A stretch of DNA of 64,000 nucleotides from Labia minor (lineage: Eukaryota > Arthropoda > Insecta > Dermaptera > Spongiphoridae): NCBI GenBank assembly GCA_963082975.1, contig OY720348.1, forward strand, positions 13,946,078-14,010,077. The letters run 5' to 3'. The number at the start of each line of letters is the position of its first letter. The first letter of the stretch is position 1. Shown here piece after piece: positions 1 to 12,161 of the stretch. Position numbers and translations under genes: made by a program. Under the pieces are notes generated by a model, which had not been told where the DNA came from, did no database searches, and was given only the letters and a program-made list of their open reading frames with translations.

Positions 1-754
1 AGTACTTGCTATATTTATTTTGTTGTTGGTTTAATATTGATATAGTTTTATATTACAATTTGTACAAAGTCTTCCTTCTAAATTGTATAGTTCAAGAATT
101 CTCCTAAAAAACACTTTAAATTTATAATTTTCTTGAAAATTTCTAAAAATGTGAAGAATACACATAATATCTACCCTATTAATGTTACATTTTTTATTTA
201 AAAAATTTGTTTAATATTATTTTATTAAAATTTAAAATTAGAAAAATCATAGAATGTTTCAGCAAATGTAGTAAATAAAAATGTTAGTATTATTTGGTGA
301 ATTTTTATCAATTATTTATTATTGTTCAAAAATATTCTTCTCAATTAGGCTTAATTAGTTTTTAACTAACTAGCATATTAGTATATACTTTAATATGTTC
401 ATTAGAATTTTATCATTTTCTAAAATTATTTGTTTGACGTTTTGAGTTTGTCAAGGCATTGAAGTATTGAACGACAGACAGAAATTGATTTCCTTAAAAA
501 TCTTTAGAACAGAAAAACAATTGCAGCATTTCTGAAAAAACTAGGTATTATATTAATAAATAGAATAAGTTTTACATTTGTAATAAAACAAAAGAAAAGA
601 GAAGTGAGTAATTAAATTAGGCTTATTATTTAATAGACATATTTCATGACTCTCCTATATGATAAATAATAATATTAATCAGTTATTTTAATAATAAATA
701 TCAATTATCTAAAAAAAATATTTTTTTTTTTGGCTTTTTCATAAATATATTGTA

Positions 755-1260
755 TTACAAGCTCTGTCCGCCCTGTACCCCCGAGTGATACATAGTAGTC
801 TGTATGTAAAAGGTTTTCATCCATTTTGTTTCAATCAGTATATTACATAAAACAATCATTTTTTTTCTGTCCTTGTATATATTATATCTATCTACCTCTG
901 GGCTCTGGCTCTACGTTAATTTTTAAGATTATATGTACATGATGTGCGCAAAGAATACAATAAAAAGAACGTCTACATATCAAATTTTAAAAAATTAATT
1001 TATGCAGTTATTGATTAGATATTAATACAATTTATAGCCTGTGTTCAAATAGAGATATGCAAGAATATTGTGATGTAATTTCATCGACGGTTCAGCCAAT
1101 ATTGAGTCTATATGGTCACAATTTCCGGACAGACAGACAGACATGAAAAATTCTAAAGTCACTTTTGGATTCTAGAGATCATGAAACGCGAAGATATGCA
1201 AAAATTTTTATATTCTGAGCAAAGTGCAGACAAAATCCTTTTTTTTATATATATAGATTA
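755..1260 (-). mobile_element. Decayed non-autonomous Helitron copy (minus)
   Basis: Read on the minus strand, it begins at about 1258 with TCTATATATATAAAA, followed by text nearly identical to 11973-12310: TTGTCTGCAC, CATATCTTCGCGTTTCATGA, GAATCCAAAAGTGAC, a short (GTCT)n run and ATTGGCTGAACC. Its other end, near 760-870, matches the region just before the Helitron 3' hairpin at 14750-14840: ATACTGATTGAAACAAAATGG and CTCGGGGGTACAGGG. The terminal hairpin and CTAG are not preserved. The short distance between the two ends suggests this is the compact, non-autonomous form of the family. Confidence 0.65.
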
Positions 1261-2814
1261 TGATATTTTGAGAAAAAGTATGTATAGGATATGTAAAGAA
1301 GTTGTGTATATGAGAGAGAGATTAATCAAGAAAGGCCTATAAAAACAATTACTGCTAAGAAATTGCTTAAATTATCATAAAATTTCCAAAGAAAATGCAA
1401 TTAAATATTTTAATGAAATAGTGAAACATTTTTAAGATTCTTTACATAATGTAATAGTATGTAGATTTCTGCTATTTTTTTAATTGAATTTCTTCAATAT
1501 TTCACGGACAAATTCATTTCCAAGATTAATCAAATCACTTCTTTATAAAAATATATATTTGATGTTTTTTTTCTTGATGTATGCTTTTGTAAAAAAAGAT
1601 TAATATTTCCCTCAAATATAAAAATTAAAAATAATGTTATAATAGATAAAATCGAACCGATAATAATAATAATATGCATTCACAGAAGGCGACGATTATA
1701 CTAACACACACCTTAAAGTGAATATATTTTTCAATGAAAAATAATTCAGAGGATCATATGGACACATCGATCAAGCCTAATAAAAACTCTATTATCTAAC
1801 AAAAAATGCAAGAATTTATAATAATATATATATTATAATGGTTTTATCTTATGTAGTTGTCATGTGATAAGAAATAAAAAAAGATAAAAAATATTGTCTT
1901 TTTTAGTCCTTAAAACAACTAATCTCTGCCTCTGACACCATATATCAATACCATTCAATAAGACTAAAGTGAAATTAAAAGTGTTGGAGATCAGAAATAA
2001 TTAAGCTAAATGGATTTTGACTAAAAATTCAGTCACAGAAATTTCAATTAGTCAATATAAAAGATTTTAGAAATAATCAAAGATCCAGGACATTTTTATT
2101 TATTTGAATGAAAGTTAAGAACAAAAAAACAAGATTTTTTCAATAAATATATAAATAAATTAAGTTGGTTCTCCTAGATTTAGATTTTCATTATATAATT
2201 ATTAAATAAATAAATAAGACTTCCAGATGATATTTCATATTTATGAATTATTTTTTAGTTTATTATCACTAATTTTTTGTTATAATTAAAAATAACGAAA
2301 AAATAAAATTCTCATGTAATTGAAATACATTTTTAAGTTTAAATACTATAATTATTTTTATCATTTATATATTAAGGGTCAAAATTATTATTATTATATA
2401 TAGAGAGAGAGAGAATGCAATTATCTTATTAGACTATCAAGCATTGAAATAAGGAGGAAGTAGTCAGGGCAAAAAGAATGAAATTTAATAAATAGAAAAT
2501 ATATCAATATTTAATTAAAAAACTAGCTTCTTTTATAAAATGATTGAATAGAAAGTAATAAACCTTTCGCTTAATCTTTTTCCATGCAAATCTAAATTTG
2601 ATTTGAAGAATGCACCCAATAATGAATAATCATATATGCCCAATAATATTTAATATAATAATAATAATAATATTTAATATCGATCTGCTACTAAAGAACT
2701 CGAGATTTCTTGATTGAATTAACTACATTCCTTCATCCATCCCTTTACAGGCTCGCTCCTTTCTTCTTTTTTCTATTTAATTAATACTTATAAAAATATT
2801 TTATTTTGTGAGTT

Positions 2815-3115
2815 GATCTATCTATCTCCAAAGGTCTTGACGGTAGCAACAACATTCCTCTGCTACATCCATCCAATTCCTATATATCTATCTTTATATT
2901 GACAGTTAATCGAATCTTTGGTCTCCCCTCCTGTAACTTTTCTAAATATATAAACCTCTACCCAATCTTTTTTCATTCATTTGAACGGTGTCTCGCCTAT
3001 CACAACATCCACTTATAATTCTAATTATAATTGCAGGTGCATAGAAGTCATTTAGTTCCTCATTATGTAATACTCGCCATTTTACATGAGAATTTATCTT
3101 TTTTCGGTAAGTTGA
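2815..3115 (-). mobile_element. Fragment of a LINE 3' coding end
   Basis: On the minus strand the peptide around WRVLHNEELNDFYAP...IIRII resembles the segment at 21900-21990 (HNEELHDLYASPDIVRII). Downstream text has TATCTATCTCC and ACATTCCTC...CCAATTCCT, like the (TATC)n-flanked 3' ends at 21650-21730 and 32280-32420. It is short, frame-broken and old. Confidence 0.5.
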
Positions 3116-6100
3116 ACTACACAATTTATTATTAAATTTAAAATTTTATTTATTTATTTATGTATTTTTGAAAAATATTTTTTTTTATTATACTTAGTTC
3201 CTTTAAGTTTTAGTAGAGTAAAAATTTAAATAAATAAATAAATAATAAAAACAAGGGTAAATGAATAAAAAAAATTTGTTCAGCTTGTGAAATCGTTATG
3301 GCATTTTTAAATATCAAAATGTGTGTTTGATATTTTTTTTTCTACTTAAAAAAATGGCTTTTAGGTTTAAGCACTTTAATGGTGGTGAGATGAGAGGTGA
3401 AAACCATTGCTCATTAGCGTCCTTCAACATCTTAAACCAATGAAAATATTGATCAAATTCACTAAAAAGCAAAGTCTTATTCTTCTTGCATGATCGACCA
3501 AAGTTCAGTAAAGACAAATATGTATTGGGGCTCAAGCCATCGAATTTTCAATAAAAATTTACTAATGAGACATGTTTCTGACAAATTTATTTCTAACATT
3601 CTAAAATATTTAGCTTCTAGTAGAATCCCACCCTCAAGCATTCACCAAATTTATAGTTTCGGAGAATTAAGAAAAATTTAATAGAGAAGCGTTATGAGAA
3701 GGATCTGGACGAGATCATAGTTGAATAGTTCCAGAGATAGTTCAAACGAAGAGAATAAGAAATTTACATGTACATCGAATTTAATAGAGAATATTTTAAG
3801 GATACTTAAGAAATTTATAAAAAAAAAAAAAAAGTTTAAAAATAAAGTTTTTATATAGTCAGTTTATTTATCATATATAATATTTTCTGTTGAAAAGCAA
3901 CATAATTAAAAAAAAATAATTTTTATAATATATTTTAATATATATTATAATAATATAGAATATATTTAAAAAAAAATATCTTTTCAAAATATAAATATTT
4001 TTTAAAATATTCTTGTATAATAAATAAAAATATTTTTAAAAGTTCTATATAGGATTTGATTTAAATGTTTTAGTTTTTTCATCATTTAAAGCATTTTTAT
4101 TGAAAATAGATTATTATTATTTAGTTTAACAAGTGAGAATTCTTATAGAAAACGGTTTCAAAAATATTATAGTTATATAAGTGAATAATCCCAATGATTT
4201 AGAAAAAATTATATTATGTTTCCAAATATAAATATTTAATACTAAGAATTGTAAAAAATGATAAACCATCATCACATTTATAACAATTAAAAAAATATTA
4301 CATATAACATTGTTATAATTAATATTAACTTTATAAGAAATCTATCATATTTGTAAATTTTACAAATAATAATAGAAAAAAATTATTTTATTCAATAAAA
4401 TTATATTAAAGAAATGAAATAAAATCAAAGTATAAAAATGAAAGAAAAATTTTCCAAGTTGATTTTATAAACTTACATAATTTTTATAATAATGTTGCAT
4501 AATAATCCTATTTGTTGTTGAAGAAATAATCACTATATATTAAACGTTCACAAGAATAATTAAATGCTTTTAATGGTTGAATAAAACACCTACACTAACA
4601 TCGATGTTGATCTTGAGTGGCTCAGAATAAAAAAGTGACTGCCTGAACCCGACTTCTCCTCAAGCTGAACCCTCTCTCTCTTACTAAAGAACCCTACCAC
4701 AACCCCATCGAGCATGTGCAGACTACAGAAGCCCTACCTTGTGGCTTCCATGGCTAACTCTTTAGGGGAGGACCTTCCCACATTAAATGCATAAAAAAAG
4801 CATTAAATAAAGGGTAAAAAACTGCTTCGAGAATTAATTATATTATCTTAAAATTAATATTTACAAGTAATTTAAAGTTGTAACATGAAATGTTTTTTCT
4901 TTTTTTTTATCATCACAAATTTAATAATTATAATGGATATATGTTTAAAGAATAGAAAGGGGTATAAGAGTAAAATTTTAATATTATGACTCACTAGTGG
5001 GTATCATCTAACAAAAGATGAATAAGGATTAGAAAAGGGTGAATAAAAAAGGGTTGCTTTGTAAAACATTGTGCATATGGCTTAAAAAACCCTCTCCGTC
5101 ACTTACCCCTTCTATTCATACCCCTTCAACACCCTTTCAATGTTCAACTCCCCTAGTCGCGGCTCACCCTTTCAGTGTTTTTTAATGAAAGGGTGGAGAA
5201 GGGAATTTCAATAAAAATAAAAAACTATATCGAAATTTTTTTAAAAAACTAAATTTGCTCATATGTACAATTAAATATAAATAAAACTAATTAATGGTGC
5301 ATTTCCAATTATGGTTAATTATTTAATGCACAAAATCATTAATTGTTTTTTTTATATAATTAGTTAGATTAATAGATAATTAGTTAAATCTTGTAAGTAT
5401 TGGTAAATAATTATTCATTCTATATTCATTCAATAAATAGTTTTTATAAAAGATTGAAAGTATTAATTTTATATTTAATTTTATTATTTCTAATTTTATA
5501 CTTATATTCTTATATGTTTAAATTCAAAAAATATTTACTTTACAAACTAATTAGAAGAAAATTTCTAAAAAAGGAAAATACTATTATTTATTAATACTTG
5601 CTTTAACTTGTTGATTGTTTTTACAGATAGAGGAGTCAAATAAATTTTGTATATTTTCTCTTAAAATAAATAAGATAGATTCATTTCTTTCATTTTATCT
5701 TTCAAAAAACAACCTGTAAAAGATATATATTATTAGTTATTGTATTAAATTATGATTAATAGGTATATGATAATATAATAGTTAATTCTTTAAAATGAAT
5801 GAATAATTAAATTTTGATTAAATTTTATTTTAATTCTAGGTAAATTAAAACTATATATTAAATTAATAAAATTAAAATATTAATTATAATTTAGATGTGA
5901 TTATAAATAATTATGGTTTGTAAAATAGTTAAAATAAATTGACATGTATAAAATCAAATTAATTTGTAAACATTAAATGTTTATTTTAAGTATTATTTTT
6001 AAATTGTTTTAAATAAATATAAATATATTATTATTCTAAATATTATATATTTTATATTATATAGAATTAATTTATAAGATTAATAGAAAAGATTCCCAAA

Positions 6101-6482
6101 GAAATTGAAGAATTGTTGACACTGAAAGGAATAAAGTTAAAGTTCTGGCTTGAGATTTTTTTAAATATAATTATGTAATTGTGAAATTAATTTAGAACAA
6201 AAAGAATTAACTGGTTAAATAAAAACATTTATAAAATGATACAAATAATTTGACAAATAGTTTTAATAAAATAATATTCCAATGCATTCGAGTTAATTTG
6301 TTTCAAAACTTGAATGGGTAAGTTCGACAAATTGCCAATAGATGGCTCTGAAGTGTTTCGTAATATATAAATTCTTTGATTAAATAATGTTCACTCATGT
6401 TAAAAAATATTTTATTATGATTTAATATAATTACATCTATTATATATTTATGTTTATTGATAATAAATAATAAAAATTTAAA

Positions 6483-8540
6483 ATGACTTTATATCACTTT
6501 GGAAATTGTTTAGCATTAGTATATATTCCTTATTATTTAACCTATAAATTTTCTGGAATGTAATTATTATTTTTTTTCTTAAATTGAAATAAACATTATT
6601 TATAATTGATAATAAATAAATATTTCTATATATTTTCCAGGTCAGAATACAGATCATTTTGGAAATGTTTACAATCAGGAGGCATATATATTTTTACACA
6701 GCTATGTAAAATGATCGTTTTAGCAACATTTTTTCCTACTATTGATTCAAATAATTATGAAAATTATAATTTATTCTATGTTAGTAATACCTTCTGAATT
6801 ATAATTAATAAAGTAGATTTTAAAGATGTTAAATAGATTTGAAAATCTAATTTTATCCAAGTCTGTTTATTCTCTGACATTTAAACCTTGTTTTTTTGGA
6901 ATACTATTTTAGTTAAAATATTTTAATATTAATCAAAATTTCATGTTTTTACAATATAAATTTTAATAATTTTTTTTAGGAATTTTTAAAATCGACTGTA
7001 GACCTATTGGACCTTGTAGGAATATATTTAGTACTTTTGGGCATTCCTGGAAAAGGTCATGCAAAATTATTTACTGCTGCACTTGGATGGTCAGGAGCTG
7101 AGATAGTTCTTACAAGATTAATATATCTCTGGGTTGGAGCAAGAGAAGCTGAATTTGATTGGACCTATATACAAAGTAGCCTTGATGCTAATGTCAATTT
7201 GGTAAAATTCTTTTTTTATTTTAATAAATCCACATATGATTGTTTATCTTCTGATTCTTTTTACTACATATAATAATGTACAAGTTGAAATTAAAGTTCA
7301 ATGTTTAATTAATATGTATATATCTATATAACATAATCTTATTATACTAGGAAAAATTGGATATATCCAAATATATTTCTGATCTTAAAAATTATTTATA
7401 GAATTTTTATGAAATTCAAGTATCGGAGAGTTTTTTGGGTGCAGAATCGATCTGTATAGGTCTCATTTATAAGAAAAATAATTATAATGGTTTTTAAAAG
7501 TAAAGTAATAATAACAGGAAACAATAAATTTTCAAATCAAAACATTTCAATGATTCAAAGTGGCTTTAGATAACATTAAACATATTTATATGCATATTAT
7601 TATTAAAATTAATATTAATTATTTGATTTTTTAAAAAGAATTCTCATTGATATTCAATTAACCTTCTTGAAAAAAAAAATTATCCATGAAGTTATAAAAA
7701 TAATATTATAAATGAAGAAACTTTACATATTATTTCTATTAATATAAAAATATAAAATTTATCTTATTATACAAGCAAAAAATGTATATATCTTTCTATT
7801 TCTTTCTTATTGTAAAAATTGTCAACATACTATGATTTTTTAAAAACAATGTCTTTTTCTAATTTAAAATGATAATGAAGAATATCTTATTTCAATAAAT
7901 ATGGGTTGATAATATTCAATTATTCTAATTAAAGTGTGAGATCTTTTACACTAAATTAAATAATTTAAATAGTATTTGATCATTGGGAAAAATAGAGATA
8001 ATTAGAATGGAGGATTTGCATAATAATCAACCTACAAATTTACTATTATCCCCGAATAGTCTCGCAATATTCTTAAAACAATATTCTCAGTTCATAAAGA
8101 ATATTTGTTTAAATACCAAACTAACCAAAAACCAGGCACTTTTTTATGGTACTAAAAATAATAATTTATTTTAATTAAGAAACGATAAACTTCATTATAA
8201 AATAACTCCAAGTAAATGTTTTTTAAATGTGTCTGTATACATATATAACCTTTTAATTTAATGTTAATAGAATCCTTATTTGTTTTAGATTCATCACATC
8301 ACAACTGCTACCCTTGTATGGCTCTGGTCTCGTCATGATCTCAATCGATCTTGGGTACCAATTGTAATATCATTATTATTACTTTCATCGTATAAAACTC
8401 TTGTACTAAGCACATTTGTTCACGCTGATCATTATGGCCATTGGGTTTCTCTTCTTGTAAAAACTTCAATTACATTAGGCATTGGAGTTGCAACATTACA
8501 AATTTATTCTGGTTTAGCACAATCAATTGGTATTTTTTGA
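6483..8540 (+). CDS. TMEM147: TMEM147 (ER membrane protein of the nicalin-NOMO complex), complete
   Basis: Four coding exons join in frame: 6483-6559, 6641-6779, 6980-7201 and 8289-8540, giving 229 aa, close to the ~224 aa usual for the family. The start [18 protein letters not shown] and the block [13 protein letters not shown]...[13 protein letters not shown] are strongly TMEM147-like. The third exon gives the conserved [13 protein letters not shown]...[15 protein letters not shown] region, and the fourth gives hydrophobic segments ending in SIGIF before TGA. Donors are GTAATT, GTTAGT and GTAAAA; acceptors are TTTTCCAG, TTTTTTAG and TGTTTTAG. Exon 1 ends in phase 2, and the split codon restores a Met before SEYRSFW. 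In known systems TMEM147 is a multi-pass ER protein working with nicalin and NOMO in membrane-protein biogenesis at the translocon. Intron 3 is about 1.1 kb and holds a dispersed repeat that is also found in the VTI1 gene. A GATGGC motif lies upstream near 6340. Confidence 0.93.
7290..8160 (+). repeat. Unclassified dispersed repeat in TMEM147 intron 3
   Basis: Patches of this intron match patches at about 41650-42600 in VTI1 intron 3, in the same order and orientation. One is the stretch around 7430-7500 (ATGAAATTCAAGTATCGG...AGAATCGATCT...GGTCTCATTT) against 41735-41795. Another is the stretch around 8000-8080 (TTAGAATGGAGGAT...AATTTATTATT...CAATATTCT) against 42392-42460. The copies are diverged. 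No coding capacity or terminal structure is evident, so the class is unknown. Confidence 0.5.
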
Positions 8541-9510
8541 TTAAGATTGTTATTAAATTTAAATAACAAATTTTTATTTTTAAGATATATTTTGTTTATT
8601 TACTAAAAATAAATATGCCTATATTAATTTTTATTTAAAATATTTTACGATAATTTCTAGTATATATAAATATATATATATATAAAAAAATATTTAAAAA
8701 AAACTAAATTTTTTTTAATTAAATCATTTTATATGATTTAGGATCCATTTACACAAAGTGTACACAACTAGTCTCAAAATATGTCTTAAATATTTTCATA
8801 ATTCATAATAACAAAAAAAACGGGTAACTTGAATCATATTTAAGCAGTTAAAGAAAAATAATAATAAAGAAGCATTCCTAATGAAATAATGTTACTATGA
8901 TATATTTTATAAAAATTACCAATCTTGTTAATTTAAACAAGGATTTATTTTTAAATTAGAGAAATGAATTAATCAAATAGAAAATTTTATAAAATAATGA
9001 CCAATTTTGAGTTTCTTTATATACTAAAGTTTCTTTTAACAATTTAATCCAATAATTAAATAATGTCATTCAGGTTTGTTTACTCTTATCCAGTGATGTA
9101 TTGGTAAAATAAGAAGTAAGGGAAAGCATAGTGGGGGCAAAAAAAAAGTCCTATTTTCAGCAATTTATTTTTTTCCATATAAGTTTTTATTTTTTCTTAT
9201 TCTTACTATACAAAGTATTAACGAACACAAAAAAAAGAAATTCTAACAGTAGATTTAAGTGGGAGTTGTCGGGACATGAAAAAGTACTGGAACACGTTCC
9301 TGTTCTGAAAAAAGGAACAGAATATTCCGGATTTTCACTGTCCTTTTTGAGTTTTAGATTAAAAAAAAATAAAAAGGGAGTGAAATCTGAAGCTTATATA
9401 TATATACATACAGTAATGTATTGGTAAAATAAGAAGTAAGGGAACGCATAGTGGGAGGAAAAAAAGTTTGTTTTCAGCAATCTATTTTTTTCCATATAAA
9501 TTTTTATTAC

Positions 9511-10136
9511 CGACCGACGATAGTAAGGGAGGTATTGTTTTAACACCAAATTTCACATGTGGAGATTTTTACATATCTCCACGAATCATGCATTTTCTTA
9601 ACAGAAAAAAGTATTTTTAGCATGATGTCTGTCCGTCCGTCTGTCCGTATAGATGTGTACAGCCTAAACGGCTGAACGGATTTCGATGAAATTTGGTATA
9701 TTTACTTAATGCATCAGTGGGATGAATTGATCAACTTTTGGTGCAAATCCGGAAACCGGAAGTGGTAGTATTAGCGATCGACGATAGGAAGGGAAGGGTT
9801 ATTTTCACACCAAATTTAACATGAGGAGATTTTTTACATATCACCACGAATCATGCACTTTGTATTGGTTTTATCCTCGAGAAAAATCAAATTTATTAGT
9901 TTTTTCTTGATTTAAAATTATATGACGTCATCCAGCCATTCATGACGTCACAGCCTGGTCTTGCATATATATTATAAATAAAATAAAATTAAAAATGTTT
10001 ATATTTATTATTTATGGATCCATATCTATTTTTTATTACATTAATAGATATATTAAAATTATTTGAAATTGTTTCTGTAGCTGGAAATTAATTTACTTCA
10101 AACCGTCGGTCGGTTCGGACCTGGCCACAGGTCAAC
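9511..10136. mobile_element. Nested unclassified element with CCGACCGACG / CGTCGGTCGG ends
   Basis: About 626 bp interrupt one array unit between ...TTTTTATTA and TTATTTTTTCTTATTC, so a TTA (TWA-type) duplication is possible. The left end carries CCGACCGACGATAGTAAGGG and the right end carries CCGTCGGTCGGTTCGG, followed by GACCTGGCCACAGGTCAAC. The last part contains a 6-bp hairpin, GACCTG/CAGGTC. Two diverged internal copies of CGACGATAGKAAGGGAGG...CACCAAATTT occur about 260 bp apart. A (GTCCGTCT)n run precedes CTGAACGGATTTCGATGAAA. Class is uncertain: a Harbinger-like or Helentron-like element are both possible. Confidence 0.5.
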
Positions 10137-10637
10137 TTATTTTTTCTTATTCTTACTATACAAAATATTAACGAACACAAAAACAGAAATTCTAACAGTA
10201 GATTTAAGTGGGAGTTGTCGGGACATGAAAAAGTACTGGAACACGTTCCGGTTCTGAAAAAAGGAACAGAATATTCCGGATTTTCACTGTCCTTTTTGAG
10301 TTTTAGATTAAAAAAAAATAAAAAGGGAGTGAAATCTGAAGCTTATATATATATACATACAGTAATGTATTGGTAAAATAAGAAGTAAGGGATCGCGCAT
10401 AGTGGGAGGAAAAAAAGTTTCAGTTTTCAGCAATCTATTTTTTTCCATATAAGTTTTTAATTTTTCTTATTCTTACTATACAAAAAATTAACGAACACAA
10501 AAACAGAAATTCTAACAGTAGATTTAAGTGGTAGTTGTCGGGACATGAAAAAGTACTGGAACACGTTCCGGTTCTGAAAAAAGGAACAGAATATTCCGGA
10601 TTTTCACTTTCCTTTTTGAGTTTCAGATTAAACAAAA

Positions 10638-10671
10638 ATAACAATACCTCCCTTACTATCGTCGGTCGGTA
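10638..10671. repeat. Solo end of the GTCGGTCGGT element
   Basis: AACAATACCTCCCTTACTAT then CGTCGGTCGGTA is inserted into the third array unit. It is the reverse complement of the left terminus of the nested element at 9511. The same end recurs at 22267-22304. Confidence 0.6.
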
Positions 10672-12086
10672 AAAAGGGAGTGACATCTGAAGCTTATATA
10701 TATATACATACAGTAATGTATTGGTAAAATAAAAAGTAAGGGAGCGCATAGTGGGAGGAAAAAAAGTTTCAGTTTTCAGCAATCTATTTTTTTCCATATA
10801 AGTTTTTATTTTTTCTTATTCTTACTATACAAAATATTAACGAACACAAAAACAGAAATTCTAACAATAGATTTAAGTGGGAGTTGTCGGGACATGAAAA
10901 AGTACTGGAACACGTTCCCGTTCTGAAAAAAAGATAAGGGAACGTCGTTCCCCCGTTTTCCCCTCCCAATACACCACTGCTCTTACCTAAAACTCAATTA
11001 ATATTTCTGACAGAACCTTATCCCCATTAATTCAAAACCCTATATTATTAGGTTTAAAATTTTGACTGAACAATATTTTGGAATTTTTGTGTCGCTTAGC
11101 CGGTAAATCTATTCTTTTCAAGGACTTTTAAGCTTTCTTTGTGAAGTTATCTAAAAATCTGACAGATTTTGTTATACATGGTTCAATTTGTATAAAATAT
11201 ATTTACTAATAGGGGTGAGGGGCCACATTTTTTTCAATCTTTTTTCTAATTTTTTTATATTGATGGATTATTGTCAATATTTTACCAAGTGTTCGTGCAA
11301 CTTTTCTCTACATTATTAAATAACTTTCAATCTCCTATCCTATTTATTAATATAATTAATAGAATGATAATAAAATGTAAAGAAAAAATAATTCTTTGAA
11401 TCGGATACTACCATTTCATATTCAATGAAATATTGTATATTCAAGGCATCTATTAATTCATCATATCATAATCACACACAAATTAACAGATCAGTGCGAA
11501 AACTATAAAATATAAATGGTCAATAACGAACATAAATTAATTATTTTGTAATTAATGTAACAATTTACCTTATCATTATCTCATACATTTCGCTACATTT
11601 AAAGCCGTTGTAATCAACATTTAAGGCATATTTTATTTTTTATTTTCATTACAATTGATAAAATTATAAACAATTTCTAAACAGTTAATTATGTTACCAA
11701 ACCATTTTTAAAATAAATTATATATTTATTTTTAAATAAAGATATTTATAATCATCTTTTTTTTTATTTAAATTATATCATAATATTAAGAATTTTTTAA
11801 TCTTCCATTATATTTATTTTAAATATTTAAATAAAAATACATTTTCCATTGAAAATAATCATTTACTTTAAAATACATATTCTAATTGGATATATTATTC
11901 CTAAAATTAATTATAAGGTAATTGTTATAATAATTGTTTATAAATCAATTTCATCAATAAATAAATTTGTTATCTATATATATAAAAAAAGGTTTTTGTC
12001 TGCACATTGCTCAGAATTTAAAAATTTTTGCATATCTTCGCGTTTCATGACCTCTAGAATCCAAAAGTGACTTTAGAATTTTTCAC

Positions 12087-12161
<75 letters not shown>
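12087..12161. repeat. (GTCT)n microsatellite
   Basis: About 18 uninterrupted GTCT units lie inside the Helitron 5' region. A much shorter run is at the same place in the copy near 1130-1145, so this locus has expanded within the element. Confidence 0.9.

Larger units (their letters stand above)
1..6482. other. AT-rich intergenic DNA upstream of TMEM147
   Basis: No gene could be supported. The stretch is dominated by A/T runs, short ATT/TAA microsatellites and long homopolymers. Exceptions are the Helitron-like copy at about 755-1260, the LINE 3' scrap at about 2815-3115, a pyrimidine-rich GC-richer patch at about 4600-4790, and short GGGGTAT/ATACCCC direct and inverted motifs around 4955-5190. 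Small open frames at 3314-3681 and 5400-5594 have AT-driven composition and no recognisable family. Confidence 0.6.
9091..10979. mobile_element. hAT-type MITE expanded into a ~320-bp tandem array
   Basis: The outer ends are CAGTGATGTATTGG (9091) and CCAATACACCACTG (ending 10979), an inverted pair. They are flanked by 8-bp duplications CTCTTATC (9083-9090) and CTCTTACC (10980-10987), which differ at one base. Inside, a unit starting with CAGTAATGTATTGG recurs at about 9411, 10360 and 10711. Subtracting two nested insertions (about 9511-10136 and 10638-10671) gives a period near 320 bp, plus a final 269-bp unit equivalent to a single-copy relative at 60402-60666. Shared landmarks are GGGACATGAAAAAGTACTGG, GAACAGAATATTCCGG and GAAGCTTATATATATA. 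Open frames here are by-products of the repeat and not genes. Confidence 0.8.

Noticed and set aside
3314..3681. Overlapping frames of 73 and 63 codons on opposite strands
   Set aside because: No family resemblance. A transposon relic is possible but nothing distinguishes it.
4950..5190. Repeated GGGGTAT / ATACCCC and AAGGGTG / CACCCTTT motifs suggesting a foldback
   Set aside because: The matches are short, scattered and of low complexity. No consistent arm could be drawn by eye.
6290..6350. GGGTAAGTT donor-like site as an upstream TMEM147 exon
   Set aside because: No matching acceptor lies between it and the ATG at 6483. The coding exon needs no upstream partner.
9131..9427. 98-codon open frame and similar frames at 10435-10969 and 26992-27231
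   Set aside because: They fall inside the MITE/array repeat, encode Phe/Leu/Lys-rich text set by base composition, and recur with the repeat.
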